The notes under the pieces are model-generated. The model did not search any database and was not told the DNA's origin. It saw nothing but the letters and a program-made list of their open reading frames with translations. Shown piece after piece: positions 7,867-15,598 of a stretch of 40,417 nt of DNA. Source of the stretch: a virus; IMG/VR virus record IMGVR_UViG_3300023099_000014, positions 1 to 40,417 of that record; one strand, given 5' to 3'. Position 1 is the first letter of the stretch; each line of letters starts with the position of its first letter. The position numbers and the translations under genes are program-made.

Positions 7867-8522
7867 CCGCCTGGAGCTACAGCCGCTACGCTGATTATGC
7901 GCAGTGCCCATTCAAGTTCAAGTGCAAGCACATCGACCGCCTGCCCGACCCCGGCAGCGCCGCCATGCAGCGCGGCAACACCATTCACAAGCTGGCGGAG
8001 GACTACACCCTCGGCAAAATCAAGAAGTGCCCGCCGGAACTGAAGCACTTTGCCGGACAGTTCAAGGAGCTCCAGAAACTGAGCCCCATTGTGGAGCAAG
8101 CCTGGGGCTACCGCAGCGACTGGACCTGGACGGGCAAGCCCAACTGGTTCGGCGATGATGTGTGGTTCCGCGCCAAGGCCGACCTCATGGTCGTCTACGA
8201 CGACGCCACTGCCGACTTGATCGACCACAAGACCGGCAAGAAGTATCAGACCAACAAGGATCAGGTGGAGTTGTTCGCGCTGGCCGGGTTCAAGCGCTAT
8301 CCCCACCTGACCGAGATCAACACGCGGCTGTGGTATCTGGACCAGCCTACCGACAACGAGGTGGTTCTGTCCTACACCGCTAAGGACGCCGCTTTGATCC
8401 AGAAAGGCTGGAGCAAGAAGGTCATCCCCATGTTCGCGGACCGCAAGTTCGCGCCCCGTCCCAATGACAAATGTCACTGGTGTACTTTCCGCAAGGCCAA
8501 TGGCGGCCCTTGTAAATTCTAG
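7848..8522 (+). CDS. PD-(D/E)XK nuclease, Cas4/RecB-like, with probable Fe-S cluster
   Basis: A 224-residue protein with the signature of the PDDEXK_1 / RecB-Cas4 family. SYSRYADYAQCPFKF is at 10-24 and GNTIHKLAEDY (motif with catalytic-site His) at 43-53. Asp112 lies in RAKADLMVV, the core IDHKTGK has D126 and K128, and a DQVELFAL Q-motif follows. Four Cys (20, 209, 212, 222) are spaced as in the 4Fe-4S cluster of Cas4 and AddB. It should be an exonuclease for recombination or replication. It is followed by a second exonuclease and could process DNA ends or degrade host DNA. Confidence 0.9.
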   Translation: MPTPLVTAWSYSRYADYAQCPFKFKCKHIDRLPDPGSAAMQRGNTIHKLAEDYTLGKIKKCPPELKHFAGQFKELQKLSPIVEQAWGYRSDWTWTGKPNWFGDDVWFRAKADLMVVYDDATADLIDHKTGKKYQTNKDQVELFALAGFKRYPHLTEINTRLWYLDQPTDNEVVLSYTAKDAALIQKGWSKKVIPMFADRKFAPRPNDKCHWCTFRKANGGPCKF

Positions 8523-8531
8523 GAGAAGACT

Positions 8532-9131
8532 ATGCAAGACGTAATGGTAGACCTGGAAACCGGCGGCACCGTAGCGGGCTGCGCCATCTTTAGCATCGGC
8601 GCGGTCTACTTCGACCAGACCACGGGCGAACTCGGCGATGAGAAGTACATCATCGTACGCGACCTGAACAAGGAGCAGGAGAAAATCTTCGGCCTGCACT
8701 ACTCCACACAAGGCGAGAATAGCACCATGGCGTGGTGGTCCCGCCAATCGGCCGAGGCACGCGCCATCTTCGGTCCCAGCGGCGACTGGGCTGCGCCCGA
8801 CTATCACCCAGACGCCGTGCCGCTGGACCAAGCCATCATCCAGCTGCACGACTTTGTGTTGGGCGGTCCGCGCCGCAACGTGCGTGTGTGGGGCAACGGC
8901 GCGGACTTTGACAATCCCATCATCGCCGTGGCGGCGCGGGCCGCCAACGTGAAGCATCCGTTCGCACCGTTCAACGGGCGGTGCTACCGCACCATCAAGT
9001 CCATCGCCGGGGCGGCGGACATCAAGATCGAGCGGGCCAAGGGCATCCATCACAACGCCCTGGCCGACGCCAAGAACCAAGCGGTTCACATGGCCAAGGT
9101 GCTCAATCGCCTTGGCATCGTGGTGGGCTGA
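8532..9131 (+). CDS. DEDDh 3'-5' exonuclease (Rv2179c-like)
   Basis: A 199-residue exonuclease. The first catalytic motif is VDLETGG (D7, E9), the second is WGNGADFDN, and the C-terminal HNALADAKNQ carries His and Asp, giving the DEDDh set. The arrangement fits the Rv2179c-like family of small phage exonucleases, which act on RNA or DNA 3' ends. AGGAGA lies seven bases upstream of the ATG. It is adjacent to the Cas4-like nuclease, so the two may cooperate in end processing or nucleotide salvage (inference). Confidence 0.9.
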   Translation: MQDVMVDLETGGTVAGCAIFSIGAVYFDQTTGELGDEKYIIVRDLNKEQEKIFGLHYSTQGENSTMAWWSRQSAEARAIFGPSGDWAAPDYHPDAVPLDQAIIQLHDFVLGGPRRNVRVWGNGADFDNPIIAVAARAANVKHPFAPFNGRCYRTIKSIAGAADIKIERAKGIHHNALADAKNQAVHMAKVLNRLGIVVG

Positions 9132-9134
9132 GCC

Positions 9135-9449
9135 ATGGGCACGAAGAGCGAAGGTGATATGTGCTACTCCGCCGCGCTGCCGGACGAGCCCATGTTCGTG
9201 CTGCTAGCGCGCGACCCACAAGCGCCTGAGTTGGTGCGGAAGTGGGCTAACGAGCGCGAAAATAAGCTCGCAACGCCCGCCATGTATATCGACGGCACCT
9301 ATGGCGACGGGCGTAAAGGCTGGCATTACCCGGACGACGACGAAACCACGGCCGAAAAAGCCAAGATCGCCGAAGCTCGCTACTGCGCAGCCCGCATGGA
9401 AGTGTGGCGCTACGAGAACGAAGGGAAGTGGAGAAAAGGCGATGCGTAA
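9135..9449 (+). CDS. Conserved-type phage protein, unknown function
   Basis: A 104-residue protein. The core EPMFVLLARDPQAPELVRKWA (split here: EPMFVLLARDP, then APELVRKWA) is a pattern I associate with small proteins widespread in phages and prophages, with no known activity. The C-terminal half is a charged helix (TAEKAKIAEARYCAARMEVW). The start follows the exonuclease stop by three bases. Confidence 0.75.
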   Translation: MGTKSEGDMCYSAALPDEPMFVLLARDPQAPELVRKWANERENKLATPAMYIDGTYGDGRKGWHYPDDDETTAEKAKIAEARYCAARMEVWRYENEGKWRKGDA

Positions 9450-9603
9450 CATCGGCAACGCCCAAGACGCCATGGACTACGCGCTCGACGTGGTCTTCCC
9501 AGCTGGGAACGAAGGCGATACCTTCCTCCGTAGCTGGCGGGAAGGCGATCTCAGCGAATGGCCTGAGTACTTCACGTGGCTAGCCGCCCGCTATGCGGCG
9601 TAA
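9442..9603 (+). CDS. Small acidic hypothetical protein
   Basis: A 53-residue acidic protein starting at an ATG inside the end of the previous gene, 8 bases of overlap, with AAAAGG upstream. It contains Trp/Tyr-rich helices (SWREGDLSEWPEYFTWLAA). The following nuclease gene starts within its last codons. Function unknown. Confidence 0.65.
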   Translation: MRNIGNAQDAMDYALDVVFPAGNEGDTFLRSWREGDLSEWPEYFTWLAARYAA

Positions 9604-10093
9604 GCCACGCCAAGAAAAGACGCGTGTGGAGGACCCGCTTGTACAGCAGGTTCTCCACAAGCTACTTGTGCCCAGCATACCCATCAAGCTGGTGGCGGGT
9701 AGCGACACAGGCTGGCCCGACCAGCTATTTCTAATCCCCGGTGGTCGTCCTCTCTTTATTGAGGTAAAGTGGCCGGGATACGAGCCTGAACCAAAACAGG
9801 TTGAAAAGCACACCATTCTAAAGGCGCTAGGCTATGACGTCGAAGTCCACGACACCGTCCAAGAGGCTCTTTGCGCGATCGCCCGCAAAGTGGTCGCCGC
9901 ACAACTATCAGCGCAAGGCGGTCAAGTGGTTACTGGAGCACGCCGCCGCAGCGCTGTTTCTGGACCCTGGCCTGGGCAAGACAAGCGTTACGCTCGCTGC
10001 GTTCAGCTTCTTAAAGAAGCGCAAGGTGGCCAGCAAAGCCCTGGTGATCGCGCCACTGCGCGTGTGTCACGGCGTGTGGCCCCAAGAAGCTGA
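9593..10093 (+). CDS. VRR-NUC nuclease
   Basis: A 166-codon frame. Residues 15-96 match the VRR-NUC domain, a PD-(D/E)XK-type endonuclease found next to SNF2 helicases in many phages: GWPDQLFL has the Asp, PLFIEVKWPG has the E-x-K pair, and KQVEKHTILKALGYDVEV completes the fold. The family is thought to cut branched or Holliday-like DNA. The ATG overlaps the previous gene with no clear ribosome site, implying translational coupling. Residues 97-166 overlap the helicase gene for 260 bases in another frame and look unconstrained, so the functional domain probably ends near residue 96. Confidence 0.85.
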   Translation: MRRKPRQEKTRVEDPLVQQVLHKLLVPSIPIKLVAGSDTGWPDQLFLIPGGRPLFIEVKWPGYEPEPKQVEKHTILKALGYDVEVHDTVQEALCAIARKVVAAQLSAQGGQVVTGARRRSAVSGPWPGQDKRYARCVQLLKEAQGGQQSPGDRATARVSRRVAPRS

Positions 10094-11300
10094 GGACTGG
10101 AAGGACTTCAATCACCTGCGCGTGGTGGTGCTGCATGGCCCGCATAAGGAGGAACTCCTCCACAGCGACGCCGATGTGTACTGCATCAACCCCGAGGGGC
10201 TGGAGTGGCTGGTGTACGGCAAGGGCGGCACCATATTCAACGCCAAGCGCTGGAAAGCCCTGGGCTTTGACACCCTGGTGATTGACGAGCTGACCAAGTT
10301 CAAGCACCCTAAAGGCGTGCGCTTCAAGGCGCTCAAGACCGTACTGGGCACCTTTGCCCGCCGCTGGGGCCTTACGGGCACGCCCGCCGCCAACGGGCTG
10401 CTAGACCTGTTTGGCCAGTGCTTTGTCCTGGACGAGGGTAACGCCCTAGGCCGCTACATTACCCATTACCGGATGACCTACTTCATAAATCCGGACAGGC
10501 AGGGTTGGAAATGGCTGCCCAAGCCGGGGGCCAAGGAGTTGATCTATGAGAAACTCAAACCGTTGGCGCTACGGATGGCTGCTGCCGATTATCTTGAGCT
10601 GCCTGAGTTGGTGGATACTTTCACGCTGCTGGACCTTCCTGCTAGGGCTCGTAAGCTCTATGATCAACTAGAGGAAGACCTGCTCGCCAAGATTGACGAG
10701 GGCGTGATTGTTGCAGCCAACGGCGCGGCGGCCAGCATCAAGCTCCGTCAAATCTGTAACGGCGGCCTGTATGTGGATGACGACGTGCTGAGCATCATCG
10801 GCGGTAAAGAACGCCAGACGCTGGAAATCCACGATGTTAAGACCCAATGGCTGCAGGAACTGGTTGAAGAGCTACAGGGTGCGCCCCTGCTAGTGGCGTA
10901 CGAGTTCAAGCATGATCTAGAGCGCTTGCAAAAGGCGTTCGGCAAGGACCTGCCGTATATAGGCGGCGGCGTTACCGGGGCCAAGGGTAAAGCGCATGAA
11001 GACGCGTGGAACCGTGGCGACTATACCGTTATGGCCGTGCACCCCGCCAGCGCGGGCCACGGCATTAACCTACAGCACGGGCAGGCCTGCCACTTGGCCC
11101 ACTACTCTATGACGTGGGACTTTGACCAGTATGATCAGCTAGTCAAGCGAATACTACGCCAGGGCAACAAATCTGCTCGCGTGTTACGCTACCATGCAGT
11201 AATGCGTGAAACCGTTGACCAAGATATGCGTTTCGCGCTCGCTGGAAAGAACAAAGGTCAGCAAGCGCTGTTCGCCGCCTTGGCCGCCCGCAAGAGATAA
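9834..11300 (+). CDS. SNF2-type DEAD-like helicase/translocase
   Basis: A 488-residue SF2 helicase. It has a Q-like motif HNYQRKAV (23-30), Walker A DPGLGKT (44-50), motif II VIDELT (149-154, so DELT instead of DEAH), motif III LTGTPAAN (180-187), and C-terminal motifs V and VI HPASAGHGINLQHG and RILRQGNKSARV. It probably remodels or translocates on DNA, and in phages it typically pairs with VRR-NUC, as here. The ATG lies inside the nuclease gene and is the only candidate upstream of the Q motif. It follows the nuclease in the same transcription unit. Confidence 0.93.
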   Translation: MTSKSTTPSKRLFARSPAKWSPHNYQRKAVKWLLEHAAAALFLDPGLGKTSVTLAAFSFLKKRKVASKALVIAPLRVCHGVWPQEAEDWKDFNHLRVVVLHGPHKEELLHSDADVYCINPEGLEWLVYGKGGTIFNAKRWKALGFDTLVIDELTKFKHPKGVRFKALKTVLGTFARRWGLTGTPAANGLLDLFGQCFVLDEGNALGRYITHYRMTYFINPDRQGWKWLPKPGAKELIYEKLKPLALRMAAADYLELPELVDTFTLLDLPARARKLYDQLEEDLLAKIDEGVIVAANGAAASIKLRQICNGGLYVDDDVLSIIGGKERQTLEIHDVKTQWLQELVEELQGAPLLVAYEFKHDLERLQKAFGKDLPYIGGGVTGAKGKAHEDAWNRGDYTVMAVHPASAGHGINLQHGQACHLAHYSMTWDFDQYDQLVKRILRQGNKSARVLRYHAVMRETVDQDMRFALAGKNKGQQALFAALAARKR

Positions 11301-11339
11301 CGCTTGCGCATCTGTTAAATCAAGGGTAGAAATTAACTC

Positions 11340-12023
11340 ATGCGTAGACGGCAAGAACATAAGGCTCCCTTTGTGGTGCTCAAGGCGACCAGCATGGGCC
11401 ACGACATCTGCGTGGCTGCGCTGGAAGTCGGTGACGGCTTTCTGTGCTTGAAGTTCTCTCTGGGCGTGAGCCAAGTAGAGACCTTCGTCGCCAAGAAGGA
11501 TGACTTCACGTGGCGGCATAAGCTTTCTGATCTACCTTTGGCCCCGCAACTGCAGGAGCTAAAGGCCAAGGCCTTGCGCCATGGAGCCACGCTGGAGGCT
11601 ATCCAGCTTCTTGGGACGCTGATGTCCCTATCCAAACCTGAGGAGGCCACCATGGCCCAGACCAAGCTGTCGTCCAAAGCCACGCCGGACAAGGAAGGCC
11701 TCAAGGCCGCCGCCAAGTCCACGCCCGTCAACCCGGCCAAGAAGGCTACTCCGGCCGCCAAGGCCGATGCTCCGGCCAAGCCCAAGGGCAACGTGGCCGC
11801 GCTGCAAAAGGCTCGTGAAGCCCGCGCCGCCAAGGGCCCGGACGAGCGCAAGATCAAGGTGCTGAACAAGAAGCACACCGCCCGCGAAGGCACCTTCCGC
11901 GCCACCATGCTGGAAGACCTGTTCGCCAGCAAGACCGTCGCGGAGTTCCGCGCGAAGGACTCGAAGTACGACGCGGGCTGCCTGAAGTTCGCCGTCGACG
12001 CCGGGTACGTCTCGGTCGGCTAA
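11340..12023 (+). CDS. Lys/Ala-rich basic protein with phage C-terminal domain (possible dual start)
   Basis: A 227-residue frame. Residues 1-95 form a small folded domain (FVVLKATSMGHDICVAALEV). Residues 105-165 are a histone H1-like Lys/Ala/Pro-rich linker. Residues 170-227 are a C-terminal domain ending in AGYVSVG. This last domain is shared with the protein at 39282-40142, so the two are partial paralogues. An internal in-frame ATG at 11652 has a perfect AGGAGG five bases upstream, whereas the ATG at 11340 has only a distant AAGGG. A 123-residue short form is therefore likely, alone or beside the long one. DNA binding is plausible from charge but unproven. Confidence 0.75.
   Translation: MRRRQEHKAPFVVLKATSMGHDICVAALEVGDGFLCLKFSLGVSQVETFVAKKDDFTWRHKLSDLPLAPQLQELKAKALRHGATLEAIQLLGTLMSLSKPEEATMAQTKLSSKATPDKEGLKAAAKSTPVNPAKKATPAAKADAPAKPKGNVAALQKAREARAAKGPDERKIKVLNKKHTAREGTFRATMLEDLFASKTVAEFRAKDSKYDAGCLKFAVDAGYVSVG
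11641..11654 (+). promoter_or_regulatory. Strong internal ribosome binding site and ATG
   Basis: AGGAGG at 11641-11646 precedes ATG 11652 by five bases, in frame with the ORF beginning at 11340. It is the best ribosome site in the neighbourhood, and the same GAGG-TCCACC-ATG style precedes the paralogue at 39282. It suggests that the short C-terminal form is the main product. Confidence 0.65.
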
Positions 12024-12051
12024 ACCTTCGGCGCCAACCAGACTGACTAGC

Positions 12052-12088
12052 AAGGCCAGCGTGACTTAACGGTTGCGCTGGCCTTTTC
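12052..12088 (+). terminator. Rho-independent terminator
   Basis: A perfect 10-bp stem, AAGGCCAGCG (12052-12061) with CGCTGGCCTT (12076-12085), a 14-base loop, then a short T run (TTTT to 12087). It separates the replication block from the glycosyltransferase cassette, which starts only 21 bases downstream. The cassette must therefore rely on read-through or on a promoter overlapping this region. Confidence 0.85.
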
Positions 12089-12108
12089 ATGCCTAGAGGG
12101 AGTTTGTC

Positions 12109-13380
12109 ATGTCGAAGGTTCTGTATGTGGTCCCCCATGGGGCGGACTTGGGCGGTATTATCACCGCTAGCGAAAACTACATGGCAGGCTTCAAAGAAGC
12201 TAGCCACACAGCGACGTTCATAACCGTCAGCTTCAGCAAGACCAACCGTGGTGTTGGCGGCGAGCCGCGCGGCAAGTATGAGCGCGAGTTCACGCGCGGC
12301 GTGGGCACGGGCGAACTGATGCACCCCACGCAAGGCTGGCGCGGCGAGCGGCGCATCAGCATCTGTACGCCGGAAGGCGTCAAAGAATTCATCAAGCTCG
12401 CTAACGCACACGACGTCGTGGTGTGGGCCAGTATGTTCGGCTTCCGCAACGAAGCGACCGAGGGCACGACGCTCTGGCTAGACGCCATCCGCAAGCACAA
12501 GGCGGGTAACGTGTTCATGATCCATGACGACCACATGCCCAAGCGCTATCTGTGGGCCGCCAGCCTGGGCAAGTATGCCGCCGCCTTTGTGGGCGTGCAG
12601 CCGTGCAGCCTGGAGAGCACCGTAGGCGTGGCTAGCCCGCGCGCCATGGTCTATACGGCCATCCCCACGCCGCCAGGGCGGGTTACGCCCATGGAGATGC
12701 GCGCGGGCTTCATGTCCATCCAGGTGTGGAAGCAATGGAAGCGCGCCGACGCCCTGGTGCGCGCCGTGCCGCACATGCCCAAGGGCAAGGTCTTCTTCGC
12801 CGGCGATGGCATTGCCCTACGCTACATGCGCAGTGAGACCAAGTGCCCTGATAAGTTCAAGGACGAGAAGGGCGTGCCCATCTGGACCACGGCCATGAAG
12901 AAGGCGCACTATATGGGCGTGCTGGACGAGACGATGCGGGACGCCCACTTCCGCGCCAGTAAGTTCCTGGTGGACCTGAGCGTACGCCAGAACAGCGGGC
13001 AGCTGAACCGCGTGGTGCAGGAGGCTATGGCCCAAGGTTGCGTCGTCATCGCCAATCCACGGTTCCTCACCGGCACCACGCCTAACCCCATCTTCGTGCC
13101 GGGGCGTGACTACCTGCCTATCGACACGAACCTGGAGCCGCGTAAGCTGGCCGATGTGCTGGGCGAGTACGACCACATAGACGCGACAGCCTACGCCAAA
13201 ATCCAGCGCAGCGCCCGCGCCAAGCTGGGCTTGTTCAACCGCGCCCACGCGGCGGAGGACCTTGTGCAGCTAGGATTGGGCAAAATTGCGGGAGCGGCCT
13301 GTTACCCCGCAGAGCCCGACAAGGATATGATCAAGCGCGCCACGGAAGAGTTCGTGGCTATCTTTGGAGCTAAGCCATGA
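12109..13380 (+). CDS. GT-B glycosyltransferase (GT4-like), candidate DNA glycosyltransferase
   Basis: A 423-residue protein with a two-Rossmann GT-B layout. The N-terminal half starts with VLYVVPHGADLGG and has a Gly-rich acceptor-side loop. The C-terminal half has GKVFFAGDG, then the donor-site segment RVVQEAMAQGCVVIANP, which carries the Glu and Gly typical of GT4 enzymes. There is no signal peptide or membrane segment, so it acts in the cytoplasm. AGGGAG precedes the ATG. The stop overlaps the next start (ATGATG) and the neighbours are thymidine-modification enzymes, so I infer that it glycosylates a hydroxymethylated base in phage DNA. Modification of a virion or host glycan is the alternative. 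Confidence 0.8.
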   Translation: MSKVLYVVPHGADLGGIITASENYMAGFKEASHTATFITVSFSKTNRGVGGEPRGKYEREFTRGVGTGELMHPTQGWRGERRISICTPEGVKEFIKLANAHDVVVWASMFGFRNEATEGTTLWLDAIRKHKAGNVFMIHDDHMPKRYLWAASLGKYAAAFVGVQPCSLESTVGVASPRAMVYTAIPTPPGRVTPMEMRAGFMSIQVWKQWKRADALVRAVPHMPKGKVFFAGDGIALRYMRSETKCPDKFKDEKGVPIWTTAMKKAHYMGVLDETMRDAHFRASKFLVDLSVRQNSGQLNRVVQEAMAQGCVVIANPRFLTGTTPNPIFVPGRDYLPIDTNLEPRKLADVLGEYDHIDATAYAKIQRSARAKLGLFNRAHAAEDLVQLGLGKIAGAACYPAEPDKDMIKRATEEFVAIFGAKP

Positions 13381-14225
13381 TGCGCGTTCTGGACCTATGT
13401 ACTTTCATCATCGCGCGGGAGAAGGTGCGCGTCAACAAAGCTGACGGGCTGCCGCGCGCCAAGTGGACCAAAGACCCCATTCTAGCCAAGTATCGGTTCT
13501 GTAATATTCACCGCGAAGACGATGCGGTAACCAAGTGGATCGCCAGACACTGGCGAGATGATTTCATGTCTGGAAATAGACCAGACCATCTATGGTTCGC
13601 CATGGTCATCGCCCGTCTGTTCAACAACCCGGACACGCTGGCGGAGATTGGCTTTCCGCTGCCTTACAAGCCGGAGAAGCTACGCGCCGCCTTGCACCGC
13701 CGCAAGGCGCGTGGAGACAAGGTGTTCAACAGCGCGTACATCGTCAGCACCAACGGCCACACGGGCGACAAGATCGACTATCTGTTTGACAAGGTGCTTG
13801 GACCGTTGTGGACTAGCCGTGAGTGGGCTATGCCGACAAAGGGTGATACTCTGGCCGACTTCCATGAGCGCCTCATGACTTTCGACGGCCTCGGCAGCTT
13901 CATGGCCGCCCAAGTGGTGGCCGACATGAAGTACGTGGAGCCACTCAGATCGGCCTCAGACTGGCAAACCTTTGCTGCCAGCGGCCCAGGCAGCAGGCGC
14001 GGCCTTAACCGGGTATGCGGCCTGCCTGTGGATAATTACTGGCGTGGGACTAACTGGAATGTTACCCTGGAGACCCTGCACATGGCCGTGAACGCCCGGC
14101 TGGCCAAGCACGACATTGAGCTACACGCCCAAGACTTGCAGAACTGCCTCTGCGAGTTCGACAAATATGAGCGCGTCCGCCTTGGCGAGGGCACGCCCAA
14201 GCAACTCTATAAGGAGAAGTCATGA
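13377..14225 (+). CDS. Helical protein of the 5-hmdU DNA kinase / aGPT-Pplase (amino acid:DNA transferase) type
   Basis: A 282-residue protein. WTKDPILAKYRFCNIHRE (30-47) matches the hallmark of the helical domain found in phage 5-hydroxymethyl-dU DNA kinases and alpha-glutamyl/putrescinyl thymine pyrophosphorylases. Later it has FDGLGSFMAAQVVADMKY, a helix-hairpin-helix DNA-glycosylase-like segment, and AASGPGSRRGLNR, also typical. No P-loop is visible, so this is a stand-alone helical protein, not a kinase fusion. Family knowledge: these proteins act on hmdU already in DNA, activating it or attaching amino-acid-like groups. It is translationally coupled to the glycosyltransferase (ATGATG) and lies just upstream of the synthase. 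The exact clade cannot be decided by eye. Confidence 0.72.
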   Translation: MMRVLDLCTFIIAREKVRVNKADGLPRAKWTKDPILAKYRFCNIHREDDAVTKWIARHWRDDFMSGNRPDHLWFAMVIARLFNNPDTLAEIGFPLPYKPEKLRAALHRRKARGDKVFNSAYIVSTNGHTGDKIDYLFDKVLGPLWTSREWAMPTKGDTLADFHERLMTFDGLGSFMAAQVVADMKYVEPLRSASDWQTFAASGPGSRRGLNRVCGLPVDNYWRGTNWNVTLETLHMAVNARLAKHDIELHAQDLQNCLCEFDKYERVRLGEGTPKQLYKEKS

Positions 14226-14479
14226 TAGAGTGGCTGAACACAGATGGGCGTTGGGTATCTTGGCTGCTTGCTAGCGGGTTTGGTGCGGTGATTATAGGCG
14301 GCGTCGCTGGCATGTTTCACGAGATTGATCATATGTTCTGGCGCACATCTTCGTGGCGGCGCGAAGAACAGCCTGAGCCAATGTACTGGCATTACTTCCT
14401 TCAGTTAGCGGTTATCGCCATCGTAGCGTGCGTGGTAATCGCTGTTGGTATCTACTTCAGCCCGAATAGGATTAGATAA
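14222..14479 (+). CDS. Small membrane protein inside the modification cassette
   Basis: An 85-residue protein with two hydrophobic segments, about residues 13-31 (WLLASGFGAVIIGGVAGMF) and 58-78 (YFLQLAVIAIVACVVIAVGI), joined by a charged loop. It is probably an inner-membrane hairpin. AAGGAG lies six bases upstream of the ATG. No family recognised. Its location between two DNA-modification genes is odd; it may be an unrelated cargo gene, a superinfection or lysis-related protein, or a partner of the glycosyltransferase (all inference). Confidence 0.75.
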   Translation: MIEWLNTDGRWVSWLLASGFGAVIIGGVAGMFHEIDHMFWRTSSWRREEQPEPMYWHYFLQLAVIAIVACVVIAVGIYFSPNRIR

Positions 14480-15598
14480 ATGGTTCGCTGCATCAACGTT
14501 CATAACGTCAACCAAGGCCTTGCAGAGGGCCTGCGCCTGCTGGCCCATAGCGGCGTGAGCAAGTCCAGTCGCAACGGCCCGGTGATCCGCTGCCGGGAGC
14601 CGGTGATCACCACCTACACCGACCCCACGGCCCGCGTCCTGTTCAGCCCGCTGCGGGACGCCAATCCCTTCTTCCACGTCATGGAGGCGCTGTGGATGCT
14701 GGCCGGGCGGAACGACCTGCCGTGGCTGGCGCAGTTCAACAAGAACATGTTGAGCTATAGCGACGACGGCGGGCGCACCCAGCCCGGAGCGTACGGCTAC
14801 CGGTGGCGTAAGCACTTCGGCTATGACCAGTTGAACGAGGTCGTGGCGCGGCTGGCAGGCGATAACGACGACCGGCGCACCGTGCTGGCCATGTGGGACG
14901 CAGGCCAGCACTCCGATCCCGGCGAGTACAACGCGCCGCCCATTATCGGCGACCTGATCAACGCTCAATTCAGCGCCGACGTACCGTGCAACACGCACGC
15001 CTATTTCGAGATACAGGACGGCAAGCTGAACATGACCGTGCTGTGCCGCAGCAACGACATCTGGTGGGGTGCGTACGGAGCCAACGCCGTCCACTTCAGC
15101 TTCCTACTAGAGTACGTGGCCGCCATGGTGGGCGTGGACGTCGGTGTCTACAACCAGTTCAGCAATAACTTTCACATCTATCCGGGCAAGCTGCCGGGCG
15201 GCGCTTTCGATGCGCCGCACAGGTTCGAGACACTGCAAGAAGACGCCCGCCATAGCGACCAGTATACCGAGGCCGCTCCCGCCCACACGCCGCGCAACAT
15301 TCCCCGTACCCCGGCGCTGCTGCGCGTGCCGTTGGTTAGTGATCCGGAAAGCTTCAACGACGAGCTTAACCTATTCATGGCGGGATGGTGTGTCGATCAC
15401 ACGTGGAAGAACCAATTCTTCAAGAGTGTCGCCCGGCCCATGTGGGACGCATGGCAGGCTTTCAAGATGGGCGACTTCCACGCCGCCGAGAAGCACGCCG
15501 AGAGCATCAAGGCCGGTGACTGGTCCATCGCGTGCTGCGATTGGCTGGAGCGGCGCAACCAAAAGCGGCTGGCCAAGCTGCGCAACGGAGTAGGCTGA
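14480..15598 (+). CDS. Thymidylate synthase homologue, probable dUMP (dNMP) hydroxymethylase
   Basis: A 372-residue protein, much longer than the ~264 residues of bacterial ThyA and close to the size of phage dNMP hydroxymethylases. The catalytic Cys is C170 in VPCNTHAYF. The dUMP-binding CRSNDIWWGAYGANAVHF (189-206) carries the phosphate-binding Arg190-Ser191 and Asn202. GAYGYRWR (103-110) corresponds to the YGxxWR loop. The enzyme uses methylene-tetrahydrofolate on dUMP, and either dTMP or 5-hydroxymethyl-dUMP could be the product. Placement after the helical hmdU-DNA protein and before an HD phosphohydrolase favours hydroxymethylase. The stop overlaps the next start (TGATG). Plain thymidylate synthase remains possible. 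Confidence 0.87.
   Translation: MVRCINVHNVNQGLAEGLRLLAHSGVSKSSRNGPVIRCREPVITTYTDPTARVLFSPLRDANPFFHVMEALWMLAGRNDLPWLAQFNKNMLSYSDDGGRTQPGAYGYRWRKHFGYDQLNEVVARLAGDNDDRRTVLAMWDAGQHSDPGEYNAPPIIGDLINAQFSADVPCNTHAYFEIQDGKLNMTVLCRSNDIWWGAYGANAVHFSFLLEYVAAMVGVDVGVYNQFSNNFHIYPGKLPGGAFDAPHRFETLQEDARHSDQYTEAAPAHTPRNIPRTPALLRVPLVSDPESFNDELNLFMAGWCVDHTWKNQFFKSVARPMWDAWQAFKMGDFHAAEKHAESIKAGDWSIACCDWLERRNQKRLAKLRNGVG

Noticed and set aside
7818-9089. 423-codon open frame on the minus strand
   Set aside because: It lies exactly opposite the Cas4-like nuclease and DEDDh exonuclease, which carry clear catalytic motifs; its translation has no domain and looks like an antisense shadow of GC-rich genes.
12109-13380. 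Glycosyltransferase as a capsule or LPS-modifying serotype conversion gene
   Set aside because: Possible, but there are no membrane segments or flippase partner, and it is coupled to DNA-modification genes, so DNA is the favoured target.
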